Positions 24,629-32,480 of a DNA stretch of 40,407 nt are shown one piece after another. The notes beneath the pieces were generated by a model. That model was not told where the DNA came from, ran no database searches, and saw only the letters and a program-made list of their open reading frames with translations. Position 1 is the first letter of the stretch, and each line of letters opens with the position of its first letter. A program made the position numbers and the translations under genes. The DNA comes from Sulfobacillus benefaciens (GTDB lineage: Bacteria; Bacillota; Sulfobacillia; Sulfobacillales; Sulfobacillaceae): assembly GCA_003023725.1 (NCBI GenBank), contig PXYT01000033.1, positions 1 to 40,407 on the forward strand, in the 5' to 3' direction.

Positions 24629-25425
24629 TTGTTATTCCGCCCGGACCCGACATGTTCGTGGTAGGCCGACAAACCCAGAGCATCCATGGTATCGTAGCGC
24701 AACCCGACGCGCAACGCTTCCAGACTCAGGATGTCTGCATGGGCAATATTGCCCAGATTGACGTTGCTGCCAAACTCCCTGATAAAGAGAATTTGCTGTG
24801 ATTCCAAAGGTGCCTCGAAGATCACTTCTTCAATTGGCAGCACTTCAAGAACCGCATTCATAATATGTACGTCCAGACGACCGTCTTGTCCATAAATTCC
24901 ACCGCGACCGCTTCCTCTTCCTTCCAGTATCACCTTATCGGCTCCGGCCTCGCGCAATTTCAAGGCTTCTTCGGCATAATCCTCTGCTGTCATTGACGAT
25001 AGGTCGGATTTTTGCCCAACCTCTGCCATAACATGAAAATGATGATGACGAGTAAAATCCTTGACCAATGCGGCTTTCTCATCCAGTGGTATCGGATAGC
25101 TTCCCGATGAAATTTCAACCCACTTCAAACCGCTGTGCGCGAGCAGTACCCGGTACTGGTCAAGCTTGTCTTGCGCCCAATATGTTTCAAATAACGTGCC
25201 GCCTAGAATAACCTCGATATCGTGAGCCTTGAGCCAGGAAATCTTCTCGTCCAGATTTTCAATGAGGTACGCAGTTCCAATGCCCAGCTTCGCGAAATCA
25301 ACATAACTCCCGGCCATTTTGGCGATATCCATCCACACATTAATCCCAATCCCACGGTCATTGACGACTGTCCATCCGTATTCTCTGGGCTTGGACGGAC
25401 GATATGGAATATGCAACACTCCCAT
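24625..25425 (-). CDS. comA: Phosphosulfolactate synthase (ComA family)
   Basis: A 266-residue TIM-barrel protein of the ComA family, which adds sulfite to phosphoenolpyruvate to give (2R)-phospho-3-sulfolactate. Recognisable segments are DFAKLGIGTAYL, EVILGGTLFETYWAQ, WVEISSGSYPIP and ILEGRGSGRGGIYG. ATG at 25425 is preferred (AGGTG nine bases upstream) over a longer reading. In archaea the product leads to coenzyme M; in B. subtilis the homologue makes sulfolactate, a major spore solute. Sulfite from sulfur oxidation could feed it here. Confidence 0.85.
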   Translation of the reverse strand: MGVLHIPYRPSKPREYGWTVVNDRGIGINVWMDIAKMAGSYVDFAKLGIGTAYLIENLDEKISWLKAHDIEVILGGTLFETYWAQDKLDQYRVLLAHSGLKWVEISSGSYPIPLDEKAALVKDFTRHHHFHVMAEVGQKSDLSSMTAEDYAEEALKLREAGADKVILEGRGSGRGGIYGQDGRLDVHIMNAVLEVLPIEEVIFEAPLESQQILFIREFGSNVNLGNIAHADILSLEALRVGLRYDTMDALGLSAYHEHVGSGRNNK

Positions 25426-25769
25426 GATTAAACACCTACCATTCCCTCTAAATTGTAGAGATTGTTTCGCCACCGACCTTCGGGTGCACAATTTTCAGGA
25501 GGAGGCGATGTATCGTGTTTTCAACGGGATAGCCTGAGACTCCATCACTCCACGGCTTATGGAGCGATCATAAAATCTAGGAGAAAAAAGGTTGAGGTGT
25601 TCCTATCTCATTGTCAGTAAATTCTGGGTAATAGTACCACCGACTTTATCCCCCGTCAAAACCTCTAACGGGTACACAGAGACTAAGAGGTGCATTGTCG
25701 TCCCCACATCTGAGATAAAAACTGGTTTCCTCCCATTTCCGCCGTTCTCGTCACTTATCGTACCAAATG
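25426..25769. other. Leader between the phosphatase and comA
   Basis: 344 bp without a supported gene, unusually long for the inside of an operon. comA may have its own promoter here; I found no convincing hexamers. Confidence 0.35.
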
Positions 25770-26345
25770 TCAATGGTTCGAAAGAATCTGTTCGATTTGC
25801 ACATGTGAGGACTCATCCGTAATTCGAACACGGATGATTGCGGTATTAGGAATATTGATGGTATGTATTCGATCCAGAGTCCAGCCCTGAAAATGGCACA
25901 AGAGACTTTTTAACGCCAAGTGATGCGACACCATAATGATCTGACTGTAGCGCATACGATAATCGTGGAATGCTCCCAGCATTCGCATTTGTAAATCCTT
26001 GAGGCTTTCTCCTCCGGGAAACCGAAAGGTTGCCGGTGATGATTGATACTCTTGCCACAGAGACGACCCTTCTAGATGTGCCTTGGACATCCCCTGCCAT
26101 TCTCCCACGTCAATTTCCCGAAGTCTCGCATCCGGTTGCACTTTCTGACCGGGCAAAGCCAACAACCGCGCCGTGTTTACGGCCCGTTGCAAATCGCTGG
26201 TGAATAGAGGCCATGGCGGCAGCGTGCCGCGGAGGCGTTCGGCCTGCATCACCCCGTCCTCCGATAGCTCCGCATCCGCCCAGCCTTGAAGAACCTTCTC
26301 TTTGTTCAGATTGGTTTCGGCATGGCGAATCAAATAACATTCCAT
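25770..26345 (-). CDS. Histidine phosphatase family protein (phosphosulfolactate phosphatase candidate)
   Basis: A 191-residue phosphoglycerate-mutase-like phosphatase. YLIRHAETNLN carries the phospho-accepting His of the RHG/RHA motif; TSDLQRAVNTA, LREIDVGEWQG and VSHHLALKSLLC give the other active-site Arg, Glu and His. Two starts are possible (26357 or 26345); the second fits the family. It lacks likeness to ComB, but its place 344 bp upstream of comA and on the same strand suggests that it dephosphorylates phosphosulfolactate. Cobalamin-pathway or general phosphatase activity is the alternative. Confidence 0.75.
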   Translation of the reverse strand: MECYLIRHAETNLNKEKVLQGWADAELSEDGVMQAERLRGTLPPWPLFTSDLQRAVNTARLLALPGQKVQPDARLREIDVGEWQGMSKAHLEGSSLWQEYQSSPATFRFPGGESLKDLQMRMLGAFHDYRMRYSQIIMVSHHLALKSLLCHFQGWTLDRIHTINIPNTAIIRVRITDESSHVQIEQILSNH

Positions 26346-26728
26346 GATGAGTAACATCCTTCCCTTCCTTCCTTCATTTCCTTATCGGATGTGAAGGTTT
26401 TTGGCTACATTAGCACGCACTTCGCGGGAATTCAATAGCACCGCCCCGGGCAGATTCCTCGTACCCCTAATTACTATGAGAAAACCCTGGCAGTCGTCCA
26501 TCATTATTTGTCACACGAGAGAAAGGCATGAATATGATGTGGATGAAGTCAGTAAATGGAAGGTATACAGCTGGCAACTGTGAGTTCAGCACATGAGTGT
26601 CATCATCGCCGCTTTCCATTTGACTTGCTTTTTCTGGCCGTACTTTTCATCGACCTTAGGGCATCCTTGATGCCTCACTCACCTATCATTGCTTAACCAA
26701 CCCGTCGCAACAAGGAGGTATGGCCCAA
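26346..26728. other. Intergenic stretch with no confident gene
   Basis: Nothing here has a convincing start. A plus-strand frame at 26401-26583 lacks a ribosome-binding site. Confidence 0.35.
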
Positions 26729-26863
26729 ATGACCCCACGCAGCAGTTCTTCATGTCACCACCATCACCATCATCACCACCGCCAGTTCCCGATGGACTTG
26801 ATTTTATTGATGGTGTTACTGGGAAAATTTCCACGAAGCCGGAGTTCCCACTCGTGCTCCTGA
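26729..26863 (+). CDS. Possible 44-residue octahistidine microprotein
   Basis: AAGGAGG (26712-26718) stands ten bases before an ATG that opens 44 codons. The product reads MTPRSSSSC, then eight His in a row, then RQFPMDLILLMVLLGKF and a basic Ser/Arg tail. It would combine a metal-binding His/Cys segment with a short hydrophobic helix. Another frame over the same bases gives a Pro/Ser-rich peptide (MSPPSPSSPPPVPDGLDF) but lacks a ribosome-binding site in range. Function unknown; metal binding is only suggested by the His run. Confidence 0.42.
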   Translation: MTPRSSSSCHHHHHHHHRQFPMDLILLMVLLGKFPRSRSSHSCS

Positions 26864-26913
26864 TAATGGGGTGAGAACCTTGCCCGGAGGTTGAATTTAC
26901 GGGTCGGGTCGTT

Positions 26914-26948
26914 CCGGACCTTACCGGCATTCTCGGCTTAAGGTCCGG
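26914..26948. repeat. Inverted repeat, 10-bp perfect stem
   Basis: CCGGACCTTA (26914-26923) and TAAGGTCCGG (26939-26948) pair perfectly; inner CCG/CGG may extend the stem. No T-run follows. It lies 50 bp after the His-rich frame and 90 bp before the next gene, so it could be a terminator of the former or a leader hairpin of the latter. Confidence 0.55.
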
Positions 26949-27037
26949 AGCCCTGCCCTATGGAATCGTGACGTACCACGCGAAGAAAATTCCAGAAAAT
27001 CATTATTGGAAAGACCCATTATGAGGAGGAGTTGTCT

Positions 27038-27445
27038 GTGAATACATCATGGGATGAGTTGTTGCCGTTATTGCTCATGGGCCAGCGGCGCGAATTACTG
27101 CCCCTATTGTTATTGCTGGGAGAGAACCGATCTTGCAGTGCCAGCGAATCTTCGGAAGAAGAGTCCCATATACCCGCTAGTTTTGATGCCTATCTGTCCT
27201 CACTCCTGGGAGACTATGTGCGGGTAAGCCTGTCCGCTCCGGTTGACAATGCCCCCACCCTGGTGGGAACTCTCACCCGAGTCGGCAGCGATTTCATTGT
27301 CCTGCGGGATGTCATTGCCGGCAGCGTCAGCTTAGGGTTTCGGGACGAAGTGGTTATTCCAATTTCAAATCTGGTGGGGATCGACCGTCTCCCGTTTCTC
27401 GACCGGATTTTGCCGCTCATCGGGCGACTTTCATCCCACTCCTAG
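27038..27445 (+). CDS. Small protein with a Sm-like/DUF2642-type domain
   Basis: A 135-residue protein starting at GTG eight bases after GAGGAGG. Residues 1-30 hold two Leu-rich repeats of near-identical form (RRELLPLLLL and WDELLPLLLM). A Ser/Glu linker follows. Residues 55-120 (LLGDYVRVSLSAP, LVGTLTRVGSDFIVLRD, VVIPISNLVGID) resemble the small beta-barrel of DUF2642-type spore-associated proteins in Bacillus. That likeness is by pattern only. A coat or coat-assembly role is possible. Confidence 0.55.
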   Translation: MNTSWDELLPLLLMGQRRELLPLLLLLGENRSCSASESSEEESHIPASFDAYLSSLLGDYVRVSLSAPVDNAPTLVGTLTRVGSDFIVLRDVIAGSVSLGFRDEVVIPISNLVGIDRLPFLDRILPLIGRLSSHS

Positions 27446-27530
27446 CGTCTCCCCGGGGATTCGGCCGAATTCCTGTAGCCGCAGGATAGCCCATCCCTGG
27501 GATCTCCCTTCTCGGGTGTCTCAAGGCACC

Positions 27531-28046
27531 TTAGGACTTGAAAAGATACTGACGCAAGATTTCCTGCAAATCGGGGCGGTCCCGAACCAACTGTGATAAG
27601 TTCGGCGTCACGGATTCTTTAGGTGGTCCGGAGGTGGAACTGCGATGCAAAATCGCTTCGAGTTGTTCCAAGCTGTAAGCTAATTGCACCAGGGAGGACG
27701 CAAGGGCATGCAATTCGTTTATCAGTTCGGAAGGATTTAAGGGAGTGGGAGACAGATCATCCCCATGTTTAGATCCGGCGTCGGAAAGGGGAGGGTGTTT
27801 CGGTGAGGATACGGATTCTTGACGAGGGGAGTCTGGAGAATTCGCCCTGTCGTCTTGAGAATTTCCGTGACGCCTCTCCTCCTCGCCTGTTCTGCCAATG
27901 GAATCAATGGAACCCTGGCGCGCCATAGGCTTCCATTTTGCCTGCAATGGATTGTTTCTCATGGCTGTGGTCGCATCGTTCCCACTACGATCCTTCCCAT
28001 TACGGGCCTGAGATTCCGCGGTGTCCCCAGCGCTTTTGTCCATCAT
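27531..28046 (-). CDS. Unknown protein with disordered N-terminus and helical C-terminus
   Basis: A 171-residue protein. Residues 1-105 are polar and low in complexity (Ser, Asp, Arg, Gly, Pro). Residues 107-171 (LNPSELINELHALASSLVQLAYSLEQLEAIL, then LVRDRPDLQEILRQYL) form two or three amphipathic helices. GGAAAGGAATG lies just before the two ATGs. CATAAAGTG, the same -10-like word as before the retropepsin gene, lies 44 bp upstream (28090-28098). It is divergent from the HipA-like gene. No family recognised. Confidence 0.5.
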   Translation of the reverse strand: MMDKSAGDTAESQARNGKDRSGNDATTAMRNNPLQAKWKPMARQGSIDSIGRTGEEERRHGNSQDDRANSPDSPRQESVSSPKHPPLSDAGSKHGDDLSPTPLNPSELINELHALASSLVQLAYSLEQLEAILHRSSTSGPPKESVTPNLSQLVRDRPDLQEILRQYLFKS

Positions 28047-28120
28047 ACTATCATTCCTTTCCTATTTTCTTGCTTATGTCTTGGCCCGTCACTTTATGAC
28101 TCCTGAATGGAGGAAGCACC

Positions 28121-29086
28121 ATGAGAACGCCTCAACACTCTATCCGTATTATGAAAGCAGTTGATTTCGTAAGGAAACAGAGATCGGGAGGGTCCAAGCC
28201 CCTTTTGTTGCGTCTCGAGGACGGCCGTATTGCCCATGTTAAGTTTCAACGCAATCCTCAGACCACCCGCAGTTTGGTCAATGACCTTATCGGGACTTTG
28301 CTAGGCCACTCTTTAAAGGCTCCCGTAGCGGAAGCCGTATTGGTTGACGTTCCTTCGACACTGAGGGCCCAAATTCCCTATCTTACGAAATACCGCTGGC
28401 TGCCAGGCTTACAGTTCGGAACCATATATATCGAAGACGCCATTCCTATAAAACAATCCAAACGGCATCAAGACATTTCCAACTGGTCGGAGCTCCCTCT
28501 GTGCGCACTACTAGAGACATGGCTGTTTAATCAAGACGTTAAGCTGTCCCATGTGTTGTGCGTCCCCGAAAACGGCATGAGCCGGTTTATGATAGTTGAC
28601 CATGGATTCATTTTCCCGTCAGGGCCGTTATGGTCCATTCATGATTTGAAACGCAGAAAGGGAGAATTCCCCTCACCTGACGCCTTAACCTGGCTGGCCC
28701 TCAGGTCTCCTCACCGTTTCAATTTTGAGGATGCGCTGAACCGAATCAGTGCCTTGTCTTCTGATAACATAACCTCCGTCATCAGTCTTGTTCCTGCCGA
28801 GTGGGGGCTCTCCTCACAGCGCATGCGAGCCATCGCCGATTTTTTGGCATATCGGCAGAAGAAACTGGGAAACGTGGCAACAAAATTCCAAACCCTGTGG
28901 AATCGCAACAAGGAAGAGGTCGACGACGATGTGAAAACCCCGGACAGTCCGTCGTCTTCTCTTAATCTCCCGCTTGTGGCGGAACCCGTAACCTTTCACG
29001 AGGTTCCGCATATCCCAGACGTTCCGTTCAAAGAGGATATGTCTCAAAGTTCCGAAAAAGAAAGCAAAAAATCCGACCCGAGGTAA
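28121..29086 (+). CDS. HipA-like kinase-fold protein, probably inactive
   Basis: A 321-residue protein. Residues 20-240 resemble the HipA-like kinase family: PLLLRLEDGRIAHVKFQRNPQTTRSLVNDLIGTLL is the glycine-loop/Lys region and LFNQDVKLSHVL the catalytic loop, then FMIVDHGFIF the metal-binding Asp. The usual DRxxxNxN pattern of the catalytic loop is reduced to a lone Asp without the Asn residues, so it may be a pseudokinase. The last 80 residues are charged and disordered. GGAGG precedes the ATG. No HipB antitoxin gene is adjacent, so it is not a classical toxin-antitoxin pair. Confidence 0.6.
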   Translation: MRTPQHSIRIMKAVDFVRKQRSGGSKPLLLRLEDGRIAHVKFQRNPQTTRSLVNDLIGTLLGHSLKAPVAEAVLVDVPSTLRAQIPYLTKYRWLPGLQFGTIYIEDAIPIKQSKRHQDISNWSELPLCALLETWLFNQDVKLSHVLCVPENGMSRFMIVDHGFIFPSGPLWSIHDLKRRKGEFPSPDALTWLALRSPHRFNFEDALNRISALSSDNITSVISLVPAEWGLSSQRMRAIADFLAYRQKKLGNVATKFQTLWNRNKEEVDDDVKTPDSPSSSLNLPLVAEPVTFHEVPHIPDVPFKEDMSQSSEKESKKSDPR

Positions 29087-29109
29087 GCACAGATTCAGGA
29101 GATAAAGTC

Positions 29110-29505
29110 ATGAACCCTGTCAGCTTCATTCAAATATCGCAAGACTCCAAGCGCTACGTTTTGACGATTCAGTCTTTGCCCATTGATGCCGCTACCGCAC
29201 GCCAGTTTACGCGCTTTCCCGAGGCACAGTGGCCCCATATCATGTCTTTGATTCTATCTACGGGATTGGGACTTTTGCAAAGACTGGAACCAAACCACAT
29301 TGAGAAAATTGTTCAATATCACGAGCTCGAAGAAATTCAACGCACAATGCCCGATTTGCAAACCCATGACGGGAGTGAAAGGGAGGAGGAACTTCTACGC
29401 CAAGTTCTTCGCCAACACATTGAAACCTTATTTGATGACTGGCAACAACGTCTGACCAAGAGACTGGACAATCACCTCAGTCAAAGGGACATGAAGACAC
29501 CGTAG
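29110..29505 (+). CDS. Small helical protein of unknown function
   Basis: A 131-residue protein, 23 bp after the HipA-like gene, with CAGGAG before the ATG. Residues 1-30 (SFIQISQDSKRYVLTIQSLPIDAATARQF) look beta-rich; the remainder is helical and charged (EEELLRQVLRQHIETLFDDWQQRL). The pairing with the HipA-like gene suggests a shared job. No family recognised. Confidence 0.5.
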   Translation: MNPVSFIQISQDSKRYVLTIQSLPIDAATARQFTRFPEAQWPHIMSLILSTGLGLLQRLEPNHIEKIVQYHELEEIQRTMPDLQTHDGSEREEELLRQVLRQHIETLFDDWQQRLTKRLDNHLSQRDMKTP

Positions 29506-29636
29506 CACCTCACAAAGAGTCCCATTCCTAACAAGGTCATCACGTCTTCACAAGAGCGCTTCTCATGCAGGCATTGACGCTCGTAAGTGACTTCGTTCGT
29601 CCGGCCAAAACCCCACGCACGTTCATCACTGTGACT

Positions 29637-31400
29637 TCAGGGTGCCAGGGATCCATGCAAGATCACCGGCACCCAGCCATAAAGGCTGTTGATGAACCAC
29701 ATCTGCTCACAATCTTCCACCATCCCGGGCCCTATCCTTTCCTCGCGGATGATGCCGCGCTCAAGCAGCAAGGACCGGAAAGTGCCTGCTAAAAGCCCAC
29801 TTTCCCTAGTAGGCGTCAGTAATGCGCCGCGGTAGCGGATGACGAGATTTCCCCGCGTGAATTCCGTTACTTCTCCGTGTTTGTTCCACAGAAGATGGTC
29901 AAAGCTCTCCGATTGTGCCGGATGAACCCGGTTATAAAAATCACGGCAGGTTGTTTTATGAAAGAACAGAGGATCGTCGGAGAAGATGGGTTCCTCAGCC
30001 CAGAGCACAGGCTGAACACCGGGAGAAAGACGCGTTAAGGGCAGCACCTGGCTCGAGATTCTCCCCGAACCATCCACGGTGATACGCACGCGCCACAGAC
30101 CAGAAGGACACCGATCTTCAATGTTCCGCAGGCGCTCTTGCAGTGTCGCGGAATCGAACGGGATCCGGTAATAGACGGCGGACTCCTCCAGCCGCGCCAG
30201 GTGATAAGACTTAAGCCAATACCGGCCTTGGTCCAGTTTCATCGTCTCAAGTAACGACACAGCCTGTTGTCTCCGAGTTAAGAATCGGGATTTCGTCAAG
30301 AGCTCGTCATATTCGTCGCCGGCAGTGGAATCCCAAGTGATTCCGCCGCCCGTACCGAAAAATGCTTCCTGGCGTGTGCGATCGATCCACACTGTCCGAA
30401 TGGCCACATTAAATTCTGCTTGTCCAAAAGGCGCGGCATACCCGAGAGTCCCGCAATAGATGCCGCGCGGAGATGACTCCAGCTCGCGGATGATTTTCAT
30501 ACTGCTAAGCTTCGGTGCTCCCGTGATCGAACCGGACGGAAACAATGTTTTCAGCACCTCTGAGAATGGAAGTTCCTGGAGTGTCTCCGCCCGTATTTCC
30601 GTCGTCAGCTGCCACACCGTGGGATAGGCTTCGGCCCGGCACAAGGAAGATACCTCTACACTGCCTGTCCGGGCAATTCGTCCCAGGTCATTGCGGAATA
30701 AATCGGCAACCATAATGTTTTCGGCGCGATTTTTTTCGGACTTTTCCAGTTCTTCTTTGTACCTCATATCCTCAGCATAAAAACGCCCTCTCTTGGCTGT
30801 CCCCTTCATCGGACGGGTAATCAAGGAACTCCCCTTTTGAGCAAACAATAATTCCGGAGACAACGACAAAATCACATGATTATCCCATTCCAGGTACGCG
30901 GTGTAAGAAGCTTCCTGTGCCTGTCTCAGCATCACATATAAGGACCAGGGATCCCCTTCAAAATGGGACGAAAGCCTTAGTGTGAAGTTGACTTGATAGA
31001 CTAGTCCCCGAGCAATGGCCTGTCTGATATCGGCAATCTTCTGATCATATTCCACCCGGGGCATTGGAGGATCCAGACACCACTCACCGATACTGTAGGC
31101 TGCTGAGCTCCCAACGTCCCACATTTTTGTCGGTTCTTGAAAGACGCCGAACCCGAGGAGGGGCAATTCTCTTAAAGATGATTGGGTAGAGAAATAAGGC
31201 GCATACTTGCCCGCTTCCACCAACCCATAAGCCGCTTCGTAACTTAAAAACCCTGCAACCCAATAACCTCTCCGTGTCCAGTTTTCCAATTCCTCCAGCG
31301 CCGGAATCACCTGGTCATAGGCCGTCACCCTAAGAACCTTTACGGGATCCGTAAAGACAAAAGGGGTGCCGCTACTCGGAAAATCCAGTCGAATTCGCAT
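29637..31400 (-). CDS. pabBC: Aminodeoxychorismate synthase component I fused to aminodeoxychorismate lyase (PabBC)
   Basis: A 587-residue bifunctional protein for p-aminobenzoate (folate) synthesis. Residues 1 to about 365 are the chorismate-using PabB domain: PMKGTAKRG (with the PIKGT-type Lys), FPSGSITGAPKLSSMKII and GIYCGTLGY. Residues about 380-587 are a class IV aminotransferase-fold lyase, PabC (LLETMKLDQG, YHLARLEES, EVTEFTRGNLVI). The start ATG 31400 has AGGTGG at good spacing. It is the last gene of the nad operon. No pabA glutaminase gene is in the window. Confidence 0.88.
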   Translation of the reverse strand: MRIRLDFPSSGTPFVFTDPVKVLRVTAYDQVIPALEELENWTRRGYWVAGFLSYEAAYGLVEAGKYAPYFSTQSSLRELPLLGFGVFQEPTKMWDVGSSAAYSIGEWCLDPPMPRVEYDQKIADIRQAIARGLVYQVNFTLRLSSHFEGDPWSLYVMLRQAQEASYTAYLEWDNHVILSLSPELLFAQKGSSLITRPMKGTAKRGRFYAEDMRYKEELEKSEKNRAENIMVADLFRNDLGRIARTGSVEVSSLCRAEAYPTVWQLTTEIRAETLQELPFSEVLKTLFPSGSITGAPKLSSMKIIRELESSPRGIYCGTLGYAAPFGQAEFNVAIRTVWIDRTRQEAFFGTGGGITWDSTAGDEYDELLTKSRFLTRRQQAVSLLETMKLDQGRYWLKSYHLARLEESAVYYRIPFDSATLQERLRNIEDRCPSGLWRVRITVDGSGRISSQVLPLTRLSPGVQPVLWAEEPIFSDDPLFFHKTTCRDFYNRVHPAQSESFDHLLWNKHGEVTEFTRGNLVIRYRGALLTPTRESGLLAGTFRSLLLERGIIREERIGPGMVEDCEQMWFINSLYGWVPVILHGSLAP

Positions 31401-31484
31401 CTTTGCCCACCTAACGTCCGTTATGCCGTCGTTACACACTAATCGTGCCGGCCCGACTAGCGGCCGACATCCAGAATGTTTAGT

Positions 31485-32417
31485 TTAACCCACGGCGACC
31501 ATTCGTTCCAGAGGAATGAGGGCCTTCTTTCCGACGGCAGCAGGCACGTTGACCTGATACTGCCCATCGCGCAAGGAGTCGCGAATCTTCTCCAGCGATA
31601 TCATATTCATAAAAGGACACAGTGCATCGTCATGAGCGGCAATAAAGGTCTTTTCCGGGTTTTCCTTGCGCAGGCGGTACAACAGTCCGACTTCGGTGGC
31701 CACAATAAAAGTCCCGGACGGAGATGTTCGGGCGTAGGAGAGCATGCCATCCGTAGACAAGATCCGGGAAGTGGCCTCCCTAGGCGGTATAGCCAACGCT
31801 CTTGTGGTACAGCCGCATTCCGGATGAATCAACAGTTCCGAATCCGGATGACGGCGCACTTTGTTGATCATGTTCTCATTTTCAATGGCCGCATGGACAT
31901 GGCATTCTCCATTCCAGACATGAATGTTCTTACGCCCTGTCATCCGCACCACATGCGAACCCAAAAAGAAATCCGGTAAAAACAGAATATCCCTATCCGG
32001 ATCAATCGCCTCGACAACCTTGACCGCATTTGAAGATGTGCAGCAATAATCCGATAGGGCTTTAATAGCGGCCGAGGTGTTCACATAGGAGATAACCACG
32101 GCATCCGGATACTCTCTCTTCCACCGGATCAGCTGATCTTCCGTAATCGTATCCGCCAATGAACAACCGGCGTTAAGATCAGGAATGAGAACGGTTTTGG
32201 CGGGACATAAAATCGACGCAGTCTCGGCCATAAAGTACACACCCGCCAAAACCAAAACCTCGGCGGCGCTCTTCTGTGCCCAGCGCGCTAACGCCAGGGA
32301 ATCTCCCACAAAGTCGGCGATATCCTGAATGGGTCCCGGTTCATAATTGTGAGCCAAAATCACCGCATTGTGCCTCGCTTTCAATGCCCGAATTTCCTCA
32401 ATCAGATTTTCTTCCAT
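31485..32417 (-). CDS. nadA: Quinolinate synthase A
   Basis: A 310-residue NadA. It starts ALKARHNAVILAHNYEPGPIQ; the Cys ligands of the [4Fe-4S] cluster are in LNAGCSLAD, DYCCTSSN and HPECGCTTR. It condenses iminoaspartate from NadB with dihydroxyacetone phosphate to quinolinate. It lies 63 bp after nadB. Confidence 0.93.
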   Translation of the reverse strand: MEENLIEEIRALKARHNAVILAHNYEPGPIQDIADFVGDSLALARWAQKSAAEVLVLAGVYFMAETASILCPAKTVLIPDLNAGCSLADTITEDQLIRWKREYPDAVVISYVNTSAAIKALSDYCCTSSNAVKVVEAIDPDRDILFLPDFFLGSHVVRMTGRKNIHVWNGECHVHAAIENENMINKVRRHPDSELLIHPECGCTTRALAIPPREATSRILSTDGMLSYARTSPSGTFIVATEVGLLYRLRKENPEKTFIAAHDDALCPFMNMISLEKIRDSLRDGQYQVNVPAAVGKKALIPLERMVAVG

Positions 32418-32480
32418 GTATTTCTCTGTCCTTTCCTTCTCACTAATTGGCGGTCCCTACCTGCAGCGAGCACGGGAACG

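Noticed and set aside
26679-26930. Minus-strand frame with Gly/Asp repeats opposite the His-rich frame
   Set aside because: It is the complement of a CCA/CAC-rich stretch and has no ribosome-binding site.
28121-29505. HipA-like gene and its neighbour as a toxin-antitoxin pair
   Set aside because: The partner is downstream, has no helix-turn-helix, and the kinase active site looks degenerate.
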